Both the position numbers and the translations under genes were made by a program. The notes under the pieces were generated by a model that saw nothing but the letters and a program-made list of their open reading frames with translations, had not been told where the DNA came from and did not search any database. A DNA stretch of 64,000 nucleotides from Tsuneonella aeria (lineage in GTDB: Bacteria; Pseudomonadota; Alphaproteobacteria; Sphingomonadales; Sphingomonadaceae): NCBI RefSeq assembly GCF_009827495.1, contig NZ_WTZA01000001.1, forward strand, positions 620,001-684,000, written 5' to 3'. Below, in pieces: positions 37,100 through 48,101 of this stretch (the first letter of the stretch is position 1; the number at the start of each line of letters is the position of its first letter).

Positions 37100-37984
37100 T
37101 CAGCCCTCCTTGTTTTCATCACCGGCGGGCGAAGCGCCCTCGGCGGTGGTTTCGGCGGTGGCATCGGTATCCGTATCGGCACCGGCCTGCTGCTCTTCAG
37201 CGAGCTGCTCCTGCATCTCGGGGCTCACCTGCTCGATCACTTCGTGCTCGGCAGCAGCCTCGACCATGCCGGCAGGCGCTTCCTCGTGCTCGGGAGCAGT
37301 GCTCTTCTTCTCGAGAACCGCGCCGGGGAACGGCAGGTTCTCGGGCAGCGAAAGCTTCACGGAGTCCCGAACGAGCAGCCAGCCATTCTTCGAACCCGGG
37401 ACAGAGCCCTTCACGAAGATCAGGCCGCGGGTCGCGTCGGTGCGAACCACTTCCAGGTTCTGCTGGGTGCGCTGACGGTCGCCCATGTGGCCGGCCATCT
37501 TCTTGTTCTTGAACACGCGGCCCGGATCCTGGCGGTTACCGGTCGAACCGTGGGCGCGGTGGCTGATCGAGACGCCGTGCGTCGCGCGCATGCCGCCGAA
37601 GCCCCAGCGCTTCATGGCGCCGGCAAAGCCCTTGCCCTGCGTGTGGCCGGTGATGTCGACCTTCTGCCCGGCAACGAAATGCTCGGCCGAGATGGTCGAC
37701 CCGACGGGGATCAGCCCGTCTTCGCCGTCGACGCGGAATTCCGCGACGCGCATCTTCAGGCCGACTTCGGCCTTTGCGAACTGCTCGCGCTGCGGCTTGT
37801 TGACGTTCTTCTGCTTCGCTTCGCCCGCACCGAGCTGGACGGCGAAGTAGCCGTCACGGTCACCAGTGCGGTGCATGACGACCTGGCAATCTTCCAGCGA
37901 CAGGACGGTGACCGGCACGTGGCGGCCATCTTCCTGGAACAGGCGGGTCATCCCGACTTTCTTAGCGATCACGCCGGAGCGCAT
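37100..37984 (-). CDS. rplC: 50S ribosomal protein L3 with long acidic C-terminal tail
   Basis: L3, an assembly-initiator protein near the peptidyl-transferase centre. The core ([40 protein letters not shown], the Gln-containing [24 protein letters not shown]) ends near residue 225. About 70 further residues, mostly Glu, Ala, Asp and Gln, are absent from E. coli L3 (209 residues), giving 294 in total. The tail is in frame up to the stop, 4 bases before rplD. Lies 186 bp after rpsJ. Confidence 0.95.
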   Translation of the reverse strand: MRSGVIAKKVGMTRLFQEDGRHVPVTVLSLEDCQVVMHRTGDRDGYFAVQLGAGEAKQKNVNKPQREQFAKAEVGLKMRVAEFRVDGEDGLIPVGSTISAEHFVAGQKVDITGHTQGKGFAGAMKRWGFGGMRATHGVSISHRAHGSTGNRQDPGRVFKNKKMAGHMGDRQRTQQNLEVVRTDATRGLIFVKGSVPGSKNGWLLVRDSVKLSLPENLPFPGAVLEKKSTAPEHEEAPAGMVEAAAEHEVIEQVSPEMQEQLAEEQQAGADTDTDATAETTAEGASPAGDENKEG

Positions 37985-38144
37985 GATCCGTTCTCCTTAC
38001 AGAGGCCTGCCGGACCATCCGACAGGCGTGCTCGGCCCAGGTTGTCATGCATCGCCCCGTCCGGGCCAAAGTGCCTCTCTCGAGGCGAGACGGGGGACGC
38101 TGCCCGGCCAGTGCCCGAAGGCGCGGCCGGAGGTATCCCTTGTC

Positions 38145-38164
38145 CGCGAGCCTGCCGGCTCGCG
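38145..38164 (-). other. perfect 8-bp hairpin just after rpsJ
   Basis: CGCGAGCC and GGCTCGCG flank a 4-base loop 6 bases beyond the rpsJ stop, in the 186-bp rpsJ-rplC gap. No T-run follows, so it is more likely an RNA-stability or processing element than a terminator. Confidence 0.4.
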
Positions 38165-38170
38165 ACGAAA

Positions 38171-38482
<312 letters not shown>

Positions 38483-38527
38483 GTCCCTACCGATGCGAAA
38501 GAGCCGTACGAGCCGTTGCCGGCCCGC

Positions 38528-38577
38528 AAAAAAGAAAGGCCCGCCCGGTCTTGCCCGACATGCGGGAACAGGCGGCC
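38528..38577 (-). terminator. terminator-like hairpin in the rpsJ leader (candidate attenuator)
   Basis: On the minus strand GGCCGCC pairs with GGCGGGCC (one bulged G) around a loop that itself can pair (CCCG with CGGG), followed by TTTCTTTTTT. It lies 46 bases before the rpsJ start and downstream of the candidate rpsJ promoter at 38626-38654, so it would act within the leader. If the promoter call is wrong it is simply a tuf read-through terminator. Confidence 0.6.
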
Positions 38578-38625
38578 TTCCTGTGAATCTGTTTGGATGG
38601 AGACGAATCCCCGTCCGGTGGCGCG

Positions 38626-38654
38626 CCTATACGGATAGCGCGGTTGTCGTGCAA
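38626..38654 (-). promoter_or_regulatory. candidate promoter of the S10 operon
   Basis: Minus-strand TTGCAC, exact 17-bp spacer and TATAGG, followed by the GC-rich discriminator CGCGCC. The predicted start near 38619 gives a leader of about 137 nt before rpsJ. Nothing else of note lies between 38577 and 38740. Confidence 0.5.
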
Positions 38655-38740
38655 CCCCCGATTGCACGGTTTTGTTGGAGGATTCGATCGCGATCCCACC
38701 AAGGGCGCTGACGAGCCTGCAATGGCTCCAGACACAACCA

Positions 38741-38769
38741 GGCCCGGCTCCCTTGCGAGAGCCGGGCCA
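38741..38769 (-). terminator. hairpin after tuf, probable terminator
   Basis: A perfect 10-bp stem (GGCCCGGCTC with GAGCCGGGCC) around an 8-9-base loop starts about 20 bases after the tuf stop. The following sequence is only moderately T-rich (TGGTTGTGT), so efficiency is uncertain. Confidence 0.6.
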
Positions 38770-38790
38770 GACCATGCTGCCGTAAGAGGC

Positions 38791-39981
38791 TTACTTCGTG
38801 ATCTTGGCGACGACACCCGAACCGACGGTGCGGCCGCCTTCGCGAATAGCGAAGCGCAGACCTTCGTCCATCGCGATCGGGGCGATCAGCTTGACGCCGA
38901 TCGTGACGTTGTCGCCCGGCATGACCATTTCGGTGCCTTCGGGAAGAACAACCTCACCGGTCACGTCGGTGGTGCGGAAGTAGAACTGCGGACGATAGTT
39001 GGCGAAGAACGGCGTGTGACGGCCGCCCTCGTCCTTCGACAGCACATAGACTTCCGCGTCGAAGTCGGTGTGCGGCTTGACCGAACCCGGCTTGGCGAGA
39101 ACCTGGCCACGCTCGACCTCTTCGCGAGCCACGCCGCGGATCAGCGCACCGACGTTGTCGCCGGCTTCGCCCCGATCGAGCAGCTTGCGGAACATCTCGA
39201 CGCCCGTGACGGTCGTCTTCTTCGAGTCCTTGATGCCGACGATTTCGACTTCGTCACCAACGTTGACGACACCCGTCTCGATGCGGCCGGTCACGACCGT
39301 GCCGCGGCCCGAGATCGAGAACACGTCTTCGATGGGCATGAGGAACGGCTTGTCGACCGGACGGTCCGGCTGCGGAATGTATTCGTCGACCGCCTTGATC
39401 AGCGCAACGACCGAATCCTTGCCGATGTGGTCATCGCGACCTTCGAGAGCAGCCAGCGCGGAACCCTTGATGATCGGAATGTTGTCACCGTCAAAGTCGT
39501 ACGAGCTCAGCAGCTCGCGCACTTCCAGTTCGACGAGTTCGAGGATTTCCTCGTCGTCGACCTGGTCGACCTTGTTCATGTACACGACGAGAGCCGGCAC
39601 GCCGACCTGGCGCGCGAGCAGGATGTGCTCGCGGGTCTGCGGCATCGGGCCGTCGGCTGCGTTCACGACCAGGATCGCGCCGTCCATCTGGGCGGCACCG
39701 GTGATCATGTTCTTCACGTAGTCCGCGTGACCCGGGCAGTCGACGTGCGCGTAGTGACGAGCGTCCGACTCGTACTCGACGTGTGCGGTCGAGATGGTGA
39801 TGCCGCGCTCACGCTCTTCGGGTGCCTTGTCGATGTTCGCGAAGTCGACGGGGGTGCCGCCGTACACTTCGGCCATGACCTTGGTGATCGCCGCGGTGAG
39901 CGTCGTCTTGCCGTGGTCAACGTGACCAATGGTGCCGATGTTGCAGTGCGGCTTGTTCCGCTCGAATTTTGCCTTTGCCAT
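38791..39981 (-). CDS. tuf: elongation factor Tu
   Basis: GTPase delivering aminoacyl-tRNA to the ribosome. The 396-residue product has the P-loop GHVDHGKTT (residues 19-27), switch [24 protein letters not shown] (NKxD) and domains 2-3 with [22 protein letters not shown]. Length and order are canonical. Last gene of the rpsL-rpsG-fusA-tuf unit. Whether a second tuf copy exists elsewhere cannot be told here. Confidence 0.98.
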   Translation of the reverse strand: MAKAKFERNKPHCNIGTIGHVDHGKTTLTAAITKVMAEVYGGTPVDFANIDKAPEERERGITISTAHVEYESDARHYAHVDCPGHADYVKNMITGAAQMDGAILVVNAADGPMPQTREHILLARQVGVPALVVYMNKVDQVDDEEILELVELEVRELLSSYDFDGDNIPIIKGSALAALEGRDDHIGKDSVVALIKAVDEYIPQPDRPVDKPFLMPIEDVFSISGRGTVVTGRIETGVVNVGDEVEIVGIKDSKKTTVTGVEMFRKLLDRGEAGDNVGALIRGVAREEVERGQVLAKPGSVKPHTDFDAEVYVLSKDEGGRHTPFFANYRPQFYFRTTDVTGEVVLPEGTEMVMPGDNVTIGVKLIAPIAMDEGLRFAIREGGRTVGSGVVAKITK

Positions 39982-40071
39982 TTTGACTAAAACCTCTGTC
40001 TGGATTGAATTTCACCAAGCCTGCGGCGGCACCCGGTGAATCAGGCGCCGCCACTAGACGCTCGCCTTTCC

Positions 40072-42165
<2,094 letters not shown>

Positions 42166-42232
42166 GGGAAAATTCCTTGGAGAGAAGGGAGCGGCCGGAC
42201 GCAAGATCGCCCGGCCCCGCCCTATATAGGTG

Positions 42233-42703
42233 TTACCAGCGGTAGTGCGAGAAGGCGCGGTTGGCGTCGGCCATGCGGTGCGTGTCTTCGCGCTTCTTGA
42301 CCGCGTTGCCGCGGTTGTTGGCGGCATCCATCAGCTCGCCCGAGAGACGCGCGGCCATGGTGGTTTCCGCACGGCCGCGGGCAGCGGTGATGAGCCAGCG
42401 GATCGCGAGCGCCTGGCCGCGTTCCGGACGCACTTCGACAGGCACCTGGTACGTGGCACCGCCGACGCGGCGCGAACGCACCTCGATCTGCGGCTTCACG
42501 TTGTCGAGCGCGGTGTGGAAGACTGCGATGGGATCGCTCTTCGCACGGCTCTCGACGGTTTCGAGCGCACCATAGACGATGCGTTCCGCAACCGACTTCT
42601 TACCGTCGAGCATGAGGTTGTTCATGAACTTCGACAGGATCTGATCCCCGAACTTGGGATCGGGCAGGATGACCCGCTTTTCGGGACGACGACGACGTGA
42701 CAT
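42233..42703 (-). CDS. rpsG: 30S ribosomal protein S7
   Basis: S7, which nucleates assembly of the small-subunit head and in E. coli autoregulates the str operon. The 156-residue product has [20 protein letters not shown], the [25 protein letters not shown] block and [20 protein letters not shown]. Lies 167 bp after rpsL, a gap that contains REP-like palindromes. Confidence 0.97.
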   Translation of the reverse strand: MSRRRRPEKRVILPDPKFGDQILSKFMNNLMLDGKKSVAERIVYGALETVESRAKSDPIAVFHTALDNVKPQIEVRSRRVGGATYQVPVEVRPERGQALAIRWLITAARGRAETTMAARLSGELMDAANNRGNAVKKREDTHRMADANRAFSHYRW

Positions 42704-42750
42704 TTCTTAAACTCCAGAACACGGGAGCGACAGCGGTGTTTCAACACATC

Positions 42751-42770
42751 ATCCCGGCGAAAGACGGGAT
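42751..42770. repeat. REP-like palindrome 1 (rpsL-rpsG spacer)
   Basis: ATCCCG and CGGGAT flank an 8-base centre. It resembles the other two palindromes at 42833-42851 and 43321-43337 (core TCCCGG ... CCGGGA), and looks like a dispersed extragenic palindrome family. Confidence 0.45.
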
Positions 42771-42832
42771 CGTTTGCCGCAAGCACTCCGGTGGAAACTC
42801 TCTCCGGTGATATCCGACCAGGCCGACAGCGA

Positions 42833-42851
42833 TCCCGGCCTGACACCGGGA
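42833..42851. repeat. REP-like palindrome 2 (rpsL-rpsG spacer)
   Basis: TCCCGG, a 7-base centre and CCGGGA, just downstream of the rpsL stop. It could stabilise the upstream mRNA or partly terminate. Confidence 0.45.
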
Positions 42852-42870
42852 CGACGGCCTGGACCAGCCA

Positions 42871-43242
42871 TCACTTGGGACGCTTGGCGCCGTACTTGGA
42901 GCGGCTCTGCTTGCGGTCCTTCACGCCCTGCGTGTCGAGCACGCCGCGCAGCACGTGGTAACGCACGCCCGGAAGGTCGCGCACGCGGCCGCCGCGGATC
43001 AGCACCACGGAGTGCTCCTGCAGGTTGTGCCCTTCACCCGGGATGTAGCTGATGACCTCGCGCTGGTTGGTCAGGCGCACCTTGGCCACCTTGCGCAGCG
43101 CCGAGTTCGGCTTCTTCGGGGTCGTGGTGTAGACGCGGGTGCAAACGCCGCGCTTCTGCGGGTTCGCTTCCATCGCAGGGACCTTCGACTTGGCCTTCTG
43201 CGGTTCGCGGCCCTTGCGGACCAACTGGTTGATCGTCGGCAT
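42871..43242 (-). CDS. rpsL: 30S ribosomal protein S12
   Basis: S12 at the decoding centre. The 123-residue product has [15 protein letters not shown], the streptomycin-region loops [17 protein letters not shown] and [13 protein letters not shown], and the [11 protein letters not shown] ending. The Lys residues at the usual streptomycin-resistance positions (PKKPNSA) look wild-type. First gene of the str operon, with a leader of about 300 nt. Confidence 0.98.
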   Translation of the reverse strand: MPTINQLVRKGREPQKAKSKVPAMEANPQKRGVCTRVYTTTPKKPNSALRKVAKVRLTNQREVISYIPGEGHNLQEHSVVLIRGGRVRDLPGVRYHVLRGVLDTQGVKDRKQSRSKYGAKRPK

Positions 43243-43320
43243 TAAAGGAGTTCTCTCTCTTCACCGTATGGCGGTGCCACAAGAACAGGGTGAAGGGAGA
43301 AAGTTCGCCGAACCGGTCGT

Positions 43321-43337
43321 TCCCGGCCAAACCGGGA
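43321..43337. repeat. REP-like palindrome 3 (rpsL leader)
   Basis: TCCCGG, a 5-base centre and CCGGGA inside the long rpsL leader; same core as the two palindromes downstream of rpsL. Confidence 0.4.
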
Positions 43338-43566
43338 TCGTTGCCAAGGCGCGATGCCTGGCCAACAGGGTCTGCGAGCTTGAATCACTCCACCCGCGCC
43401 CACGGACACCGGGTTACTTTGACGGCCGCCCCGAAACGCCCTGCACGAGGCCGCGCTTCAATAGAAAAGAGCCCTTGCGCAACATACGCCAGGCCCCCGG
43501 GACGACACCGCCAATGTTCAGCTCTATCTGACCGGGGCCGAGCGAACCGGGCCCTGGATGGGCGCG

Positions 43567-43595
43567 CCCCTAGTCGGATTCGCCCCGGCGGTCAA
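43567..43595 (-). promoter_or_regulatory. candidate promoter of the str operon (rpsL-rpsG-fusA-tuf)
   Basis: Minus-strand TTGACC, exact 17-bp spacer and TAGGGG followed by CGCGCC. The spacer shares GCGAATC and a terminal AC with the candidate rpsM promoter. The start predicted near 43560 leaves a leader of about 318 nt (43243-43560), in which I see one REP-like palindrome and no coding frame I trust. The remaining stretch to 43699 holds nothing else I can identify. Confidence 0.5.
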
Positions 43596-43699
43596 GGGAA
43601 CGGCCGGCGATCGCGAAATCCGCCGGGGCCGGAACAGGTGCGGAACGCCGTAGCATGGCGCGAGTTTCATACCGCATACCAACCATGTGGAGCCCTGTC

Positions 43700-43885
43700 A
43701 TGGCCGACAAGAAGGACAGCGACGGCAAGCGCGAACTCATCCAGCCGCACGAGAAACGCTACCAGCGGCGCAACGACGACGGCACTTTCGGCGAATCCGA
43801 CGATCAGTCGAAGTCGCTGAGTCAGGACGCGAGACAGCATGCGAGCACGAAGAAGCCGCGCAACCAGGGCGACAAGGGCGACTGA
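43700..43885 (+). CDS. 61-residue hydrophilic protein, unknown
   Basis: A small, highly charged protein (MADKKDSDGKRELI then PHEKRYQRRNDDGTFGESDD) with no hydrophobic core, predicted disordered. The GTF/GESDDQS and SLSQDARQHA motifs give it a conserved look; proteins of this style are frequent in sphingomonads without assigned function. ATG 43700 is chosen because the hydrophilic body begins there; an in-frame ATG at 43655 would add 15 residues. First of three tiny hydrophilic frames on this strand. Confidence 0.6.
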   Translation: MADKKDSDGKRELIQPHEKRYQRRNDDGTFGESDDQSKSLSQDARQHASTKKPRNQGDKGD

Positions 43886-43990
43886 TCGCTCGGGATCCCG
43901 CTTCGGCCCGGTTGCGGGACCCGACCCCTGCCCTGGCCCGTTACTTCCCCGAAGGATAGCGAACGACGACCGACCCCAAACGAGAGCCTG

Positions 43991-44185
43991 TTGCGCCCGA
44001 AGGCCACAGCGGCCCGAAACCGCGAAGGGCAGAACCAGTCCACCCGCGACGGAGATGAAGGGGGCCAGCCCGGACAGGACAACGATCTTGCCGCGATGGA
44101 AGGTCAGGAAACCGACCCGCGCGGGCAGCAGGGCCAGCCAGCCAAGCGTTCCGGCATGGACGGCGAGCGCGGGGGAAACCGTTGA
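43991..44185 (+). CDS. 64-residue Gly/Gln-rich hydrophilic protein, tentative
   Basis: A frame rich in Gly, Gln, Asp and Arg with the sequence GGQPGQDNDLAAMEGQETDPRGQQGQP in two shorter segments near its centre. It would start at TTG 43991, or at ATG 44096 for a 29-residue form. Its TGA overlaps the ATG of the next small frame (TGATG), an arrangement that favours both being real. No domain or signal. Low certainty because composition is biased and the start codon is weak. Confidence 0.35.
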   Translation: MRPKATAARNREGQNQSTRDGDEGGQPGQDNDLAAMEGQETDPRGQQGQPAKRSGMDGERGGNR

Positions 44186-44346
44186 TGGCCGACCGGAACC
44201 TCGAGCGCGGAGAACAGCGCAAGGATCAGCGACCGCAGGCCGAGCGCGAGCCTCAGGAAGACGCGCAGCCCAATCATGCGCGGATCAAGGACGATCAGGG
44301 CCGTGACGGGGGCCGACCAGGCAGCGACAGCGGCGGCGGGGACTGA
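44185..44346 (+). CDS. 53-residue hydrophilic protein, tentative
   Basis: A tiny charged protein beginning MADRNLERGEQRKDQ and ending in a Gly/Asp/Ser tail (RPGSDSGGGD), predicted disordered. It is coupled to the preceding frame by TGATG and followed 30 bases later by a strong terminator, which supports a transcribed unit ending here. Similar in style, not obviously in sequence, to the protein at 43700-43885. Confidence 0.45.
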   Translation: MADRNLERGEQRKDQRPQAEREPQEDAQPNHARIKDDQGRDGGRPGSDSGGGD

Positions 44347-44376
44347 GCGCCGCGTCTCCACCCCGCTAGGGAAAAC

Positions 44377-44420
44377 CGCGCGCTTCGGGTCGTGCGCCCG
44401 CAAAGCGCGCGCCTTTTATT
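44377..44420 (+). terminator. intrinsic terminator after the small hydrophilic genes
   Basis: CGCGCGCTT pairs with AAGCGCGCG (9 bp, 17-base loop) and is followed by CCTTTTATT on the plus strand. Confidence 0.65.
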
Positions 44421-44477
44421 CAAGCGCATCCAGGCCGAAGTGCTGCCCAAAACCTGCAAGCCGGCGATCCGGCGCCC

Positions 44478-46658
44478 TTACCAGCTCAGCGTATAGGCAC
44501 CTTGAGTCGGCACCGAGAACCGGCACAGCGCGGTCCCTGTATCCTTCAGGGGCGGGATTTTCTGACCGTCGGCGCCGCGCAGCACGATCGTAGTGGCGGA
44601 TCGGCGCGGCTTGTCCGCGATCAGCGCGATCGCCGCGTCCATCGCCGCCGGCCCGTCGATCGCGAAGCTGATGGCACATTCGTCCATCCGGGTCAGCGCC
44701 CGCACGAAATGATCGCAGTGGAGCATGAAAGGCGCCCGCTCCACCCGGTGAAATGCACGCGTGGCAAACACCATCGCCCCGCCCGCCCCGTAGATTTCCT
44801 GCCCCACCTGCCCCGCCGGCTGCCCATCGGGGTAAAGGTCTTCCAGGGGGAATGACAGCGCGCGATCAATATGGCCGTTGCGGATATCGTCCTTCGCCAT
44901 CGCATCTTCCGGCAACGCATCGGGATAGTAGAACCATGCGCGGTGGAGCGCGTAGCGGCAGTATTCGCTCACGAGAAGTTTTACCGACGGGATCAGGTCC
45001 GGCCCGCCGAGATCGAGGTAGGTCTCGAACGCGGCGAAGCTGTCGAAGCATTCGTACATCGCCATGTACGGCGCATCTTGCAGGCAGGTGACGCCCATGA
45101 AATTGCCGTATTCGCGCGCAGCGCCGATCTCGCTCTTCCACATAAGCGAATTGTGGAAGAAGCTGGCGAGATAGACGTAGCTTTGTGACAGGTAGTGCTT
45201 CTGGTTGGTGATGCGCCACAGAAGAATGCACGCCGCCGCGCCCCAGGCGGTGAGGTTGGCCTGGTAATTGAGGTGGAAGCGGCTGCCCGCGGCAGCTTCG
45301 ATGGCGGCGCGCGCCTCGGCCAGGAAGCGCGCTTCTCCGGTGAGGGCGTGCACCTGCAGCATGACCCAGGCGTACATGCCGTTCACGTCGGTCTGGCCGC
45401 GATCGTCGGCAGCCACCGCGGTGATGACCTCGAACGTGTCCACCTTGTACTGGATCGGCCAGCGATACTCGAAGTGCTGCGCCGCCTTGATCCCGTAATC
45501 GACCGTGTCGAGCAGCAGGGCCCGCGCCTCCTCCTCCCCGTCGAGCGCCAGGGAGCAAAGCATCGCCATCGGGTGGTACATGTACCAGCTGTCCACCGCG
45601 TCGGCGTCCTTGTCGTCGCCCACATCGGGCAGGTAGCGCCGCAGCGCCTTGAGCTTCGGATCGTAGAAACCGCGCAGGCCCTTCACGATCTCGCGTTCGA
45701 GCGGATCCCGCTTGCCTTGCCAGCGTCCCCATTCGTGGATGGCGGAAAGCAGCGAGAGCTGGACCATCGAATCCGGGTATTCGGTCGCGGTGTAGGGGTG
45801 GAAATAGGTATTGCCGCGATGCCGCGTGCGCGCCTTGGGGCTGGCGCGCAGGTCGTCGAGGGTCCGCCGCGATCGGCCGACCCAGTCGCGATACATGGCT
45901 TCAGGCCGGTCGATCCTGCGATAAAGGGCCGCCAGCATATCCAGGAATTGCCACGCGGATGCGATTTCCTCCTCTTGCGGGAAGCGACGCACCAGGATGT
46001 GCGCGCTGGATAGCACCGTCTCGCGCCCGCCCGGGAGAGCGGCCGAGGGGTCATCAGGGTGAGTGGGCGCGAGGTAGCCTAACTCGGGCCACTCCCCGCC
46101 CACCGCGTTTTCAGGCTTCGTGCCGGTCGCGTTGAAATAGGCGTTCAGCCGGGTGAGATCCTGGAGATAGAGCACCTTGCCGAAATCGGGCTCGTCGAGC
46201 GAGAAATAGCACAGCCCGGTATTCAGCCGCCGCTGGCTCGCCTCGATCGTGCCTTTGGGCCTTTCCGCGCGGACACCGGGTCCCACCGCGATCAGGTCGC
46301 GCGGGATGAACGGCAAGTGCAGCGCACGATCGGGCCGGAAGGCGTGTTCCAGCGAGAACAGCGCCGGATCGCTCTCGTCCGCGCTCACGGTAATGCGGTG
46401 CGTGCCGAGGTCGGTGACGGCGGTGAAAGCGAGGAGATCGTCGCCCTCCACCCGCTCGATCCTGGCCCCTTCCGTGAGCAGCGGAACCCGCCATGCGAGC
46501 CCGCCTGACTTCGCATCGCGCGACAGGCGGATCCAGAGGTCGGCACCCAGCGTCACGGCCTCCACCAAGAACGCGTTGTGCTTCGCTTTCGCCAGCTGCC
46601 GCCCTTCGCCGAACGCACGCGCCGTCTCGCGGACCGCGAGCGACGGTGAACCGGTCAC
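44478..46658 (-). CDS. unknown 726-residue protein, probable alpha/alpha-barrel carbohydrate-active fold
   Basis: I cannot name this protein. The first about 230 residues look beta-rich. The remainder is built of many amphipathic helices with aromatic loops (WYMYHPMAMLCSLAL near residue 360, HFEYRWPIQYKVDTFEVI, DVNGMYAWVMLQVHALTGEARFL, FHLNYQANLTAWGAAA, YYPDALPEDAM), the texture of six-hairpin (alpha/alpha) glycosidase, lyase or epimerase barrels. A small beta domain closes the C-terminus (ADGQKIPPL to AYTLSW). No signal peptide, so it is probably cytosolic. It starts with GTG 46658, overlapping the stop of the DUF6766 gene (GTGA). Fold assignment is inference only. Confidence 0.75.
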   Translation of the reverse strand: MTGSPSLAVRETARAFGEGRQLAKAKHNAFLVEAVTLGADLWIRLSRDAKSGGLAWRVPLLTEGARIERVEGDDLLAFTAVTDLGTHRITVSADESDPALFSLEHAFRPDRALHLPFIPRDLIAVGPGVRAERPKGTIEASQRRLNTGLCYFSLDEPDFGKVLYLQDLTRLNAYFNATGTKPENAVGGEWPELGYLAPTHPDDPSAALPGGRETVLSSAHILVRRFPQEEEIASAWQFLDMLAALYRRIDRPEAMYRDWVGRSRRTLDDLRASPKARTRHRGNTYFHPYTATEYPDSMVQLSLLSAIHEWGRWQGKRDPLEREIVKGLRGFYDPKLKALRRYLPDVGDDKDADAVDSWYMYHPMAMLCSLALDGEEEARALLLDTVDYGIKAAQHFEYRWPIQYKVDTFEVITAVAADDRGQTDVNGMYAWVMLQVHALTGEARFLAEARAAIEAAAGSRFHLNYQANLTAWGAAACILLWRITNQKHYLSQSYVYLASFFHNSLMWKSEIGAAREYGNFMGVTCLQDAPYMAMYECFDSFAAFETYLDLGGPDLIPSVKLLVSEYCRYALHRAWFYYPDALPEDAMAKDDIRNGHIDRALSFPLEDLYPDGQPAGQVGQEIYGAGGAMVFATRAFHRVERAPFMLHCDHFVRALTRMDECAISFAIDGPAAMDAAIALIADKPRRSATTIVLRGADGQKIPPLKDTGTALCRFSVPTQGAYTLSW

Positions 46659-47086
46659 CCTCTGTGTCCGTGGGGCTGGGCGTGGCCGCCGTGCCGCATG
46701 AACTTCTCGTCGAGTTGCTCGACGACCTTCGCGCCTTCGTCGCCCTTCATGCGAAGGAGCGCATCGATCTTCGCTTCCAACCGATCGTCATTTTCCTTCG
46801 AGGACGGCGAGCCGAGGTAGAGGAAATAGGCCAGGCCGACGACCTGCCACAGAAGCTGGAGGAATTCGGACTGCCAGTTCTCGAACGTGTCGCGGCCCAT
46901 GGTGATGAGGTACTCGTTGACCTCCGGGCTGCTGCCATGCTGGCGTGCTTCATCGACGTACGCCTGCCACCCGAAGTACCAGTGGAGCGCAAACGAACCG
47001 ATGAAAAACGCGAGCGTAATCCAGGCGTAGGCGTATTTGCCGAAAATTCCCAATCGGGCGGCGCTGCTCTCGACGTTTCCGGACAT
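46655..47086 (-). CDS. DUF6766-type small membrane protein
   Basis: A 143-residue protein with two predicted membrane helices (about residues 17-38, AYAWITLAFFIGSFALHWYFG, and 80-96, LLWQVVGLAYFLYLG), a Gly-Trp-Gln after the first helix and the block TFENWQSEFLQLLWQ between them, followed by GSPSSKENDDR and a His-rich end. This pattern matches the DUF6766 family, whose function is unknown. GGAAGGAG lies upstream of ATG 47086. It is translationally coupled to the 726-residue gene downstream. Confidence 0.75.
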   Translation of the reverse strand: MSGNVESSAARLGIFGKYAYAWITLAFFIGSFALHWYFGWQAYVDEARQHGSSPEVNEYLITMGRDTFENWQSEFLQLLWQVVGLAYFLYLGSPSSKENDDRLEAKIDALLRMKGDEGAKVVEQLDEKFMRHGGHAQPHGHRG

Positions 47087-47296
47087 GAGCAATGCTCCTT
47101 CCAGTGGCCAGAAGGACAAATCTGCGGCTTTGTTCCCGCCCCTGACTTATTGCGGCAATGCACGCGCGCTGCACTCTGGCGCGCGGGGGCGGGATCGGAT
47201 GAATTTAACCCTCGCCCATTATCCACACCCGCCTGGAAGACGGGACGGCCGTGTGCATCCGCGAGCTTACGCGAACCGGCGAGCTGGCGGGTGTCT

Positions 47297-48091
47297 TCAG
47301 CCGGCGTCCGTCAGGAAGGCAACCAGCGACTTCACCTTCTTCTGCCGCCACTGCGGCAGCGGGGCGACCAGCCAGTAGGCGCGGCGCCCTTCGTCAGGCC
47401 CCTCCAGCACCTCGAGCCGGCCGGCCGTGACCGCTTCCTCACACAGCAGTGCCGGCAGGATCGCCTTGCCCAGCCCCGCGATGGCACTTGACAGAGCCTG
47501 GCCGGGATTGGCGACCTGGACCATGCCTTCGCCCCCATCGGGCAGGGCCACGCCGGGCCAAGCGATCCACTGGTCGGGCGCGCCGGGGGCGGCCACGACG
47601 ACGCGGCGGGCCGGCGCAATTTCCACCCCTTCCAGGTCACCGGGGCCATCCACGAGGCGGATTGCCACGTCGAGGTTTGTCTCCGTGAAGTCGGCATTCT
47701 CGTCGGCGATGAGCTGGTAGCGCACGCCAGGATTCTCGGCGAGAAACGCGGCGAGGCGATGACTGAGCCACTGGGCGTAAAATTCACGCGGGGCGGCGAT
47801 GGTATAGCGGTCGCTCGCCTGGCTGGCCTGCATCGCCTGGACCGATTCCTCGAACTTCAGGAACCCTTCGCGCAGCGCATCGAGGCCGGCGGTCGCCTCG
47901 TCCGTCAATTCCAGCCCCTTGCTGGTCCGGCGGAACAGGACCGTTCCCAAGTGATCTTCCAGCGCGCGAATCTGCTGGCCGACGGCCGCGGGCGTCACCG
48001 CCAGCTCGTCAGCCGCGCGGGTGAACGACAGGTGCCGCGCGGCGGCATCGAATACGCGCAAGGCGTTGAGAGGCAGGTGCGTGCGCTTCAT
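47297..48091 (-). CDS. LysR-family transcriptional regulator
   Basis: Transcriptional regulator with an N-terminal winged helix (LNALRVFDAAARHLSFTRAADELAVTPAAVGQQIRALEDHLG, about residues 8-48, described here in family terms) and a C-terminal periplasmic-binding-like effector domain. At 264 residues it is shorter than the usual 290-310. The style of the HTH is GcvA-like. It lies 10 bases after apaG on the same strand, so it is probably cotranscribed with metZ-apaG; its target and inducer are unknown. Confidence 0.88.
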   Translation of the reverse strand: MKRTHLPLNALRVFDAAARHLSFTRAADELAVTPAAVGQQIRALEDHLGTVLFRRTSKGLELTDEATAGLDALREGFLKFEESVQAMQASQASDRYTIAAPREFYAQWLSHRLAAFLAENPGVRYQLIADENADFTETNLDVAIRLVDGPGDLEGVEIAPARRVVVAAPGAPDQWIAWPGVALPDGGEGMVQVANPGQALSSAIAGLGKAILPALLCEEAVTAGRLEVLEGPDEGRRAYWLVAPLPQWRQKKVKSLVAFLTDAG

Positions 48092-48101
48092 GCGCGGCGC
48101 C

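Noticed and set aside
38483..38790. Possible tRNA gene after tuf, as in some genomes
   Set aside because: No cloverleaf with TPsiC-type arm; the strong hairpins there are terminator-like.
39982..40071. Inverted repeat in the fusA-tuf spacer as a terminator
   Set aside because: GGCGGC/GCCGCC pairing exists but with a long loop and no T-run; tuf is likely cotranscribed.
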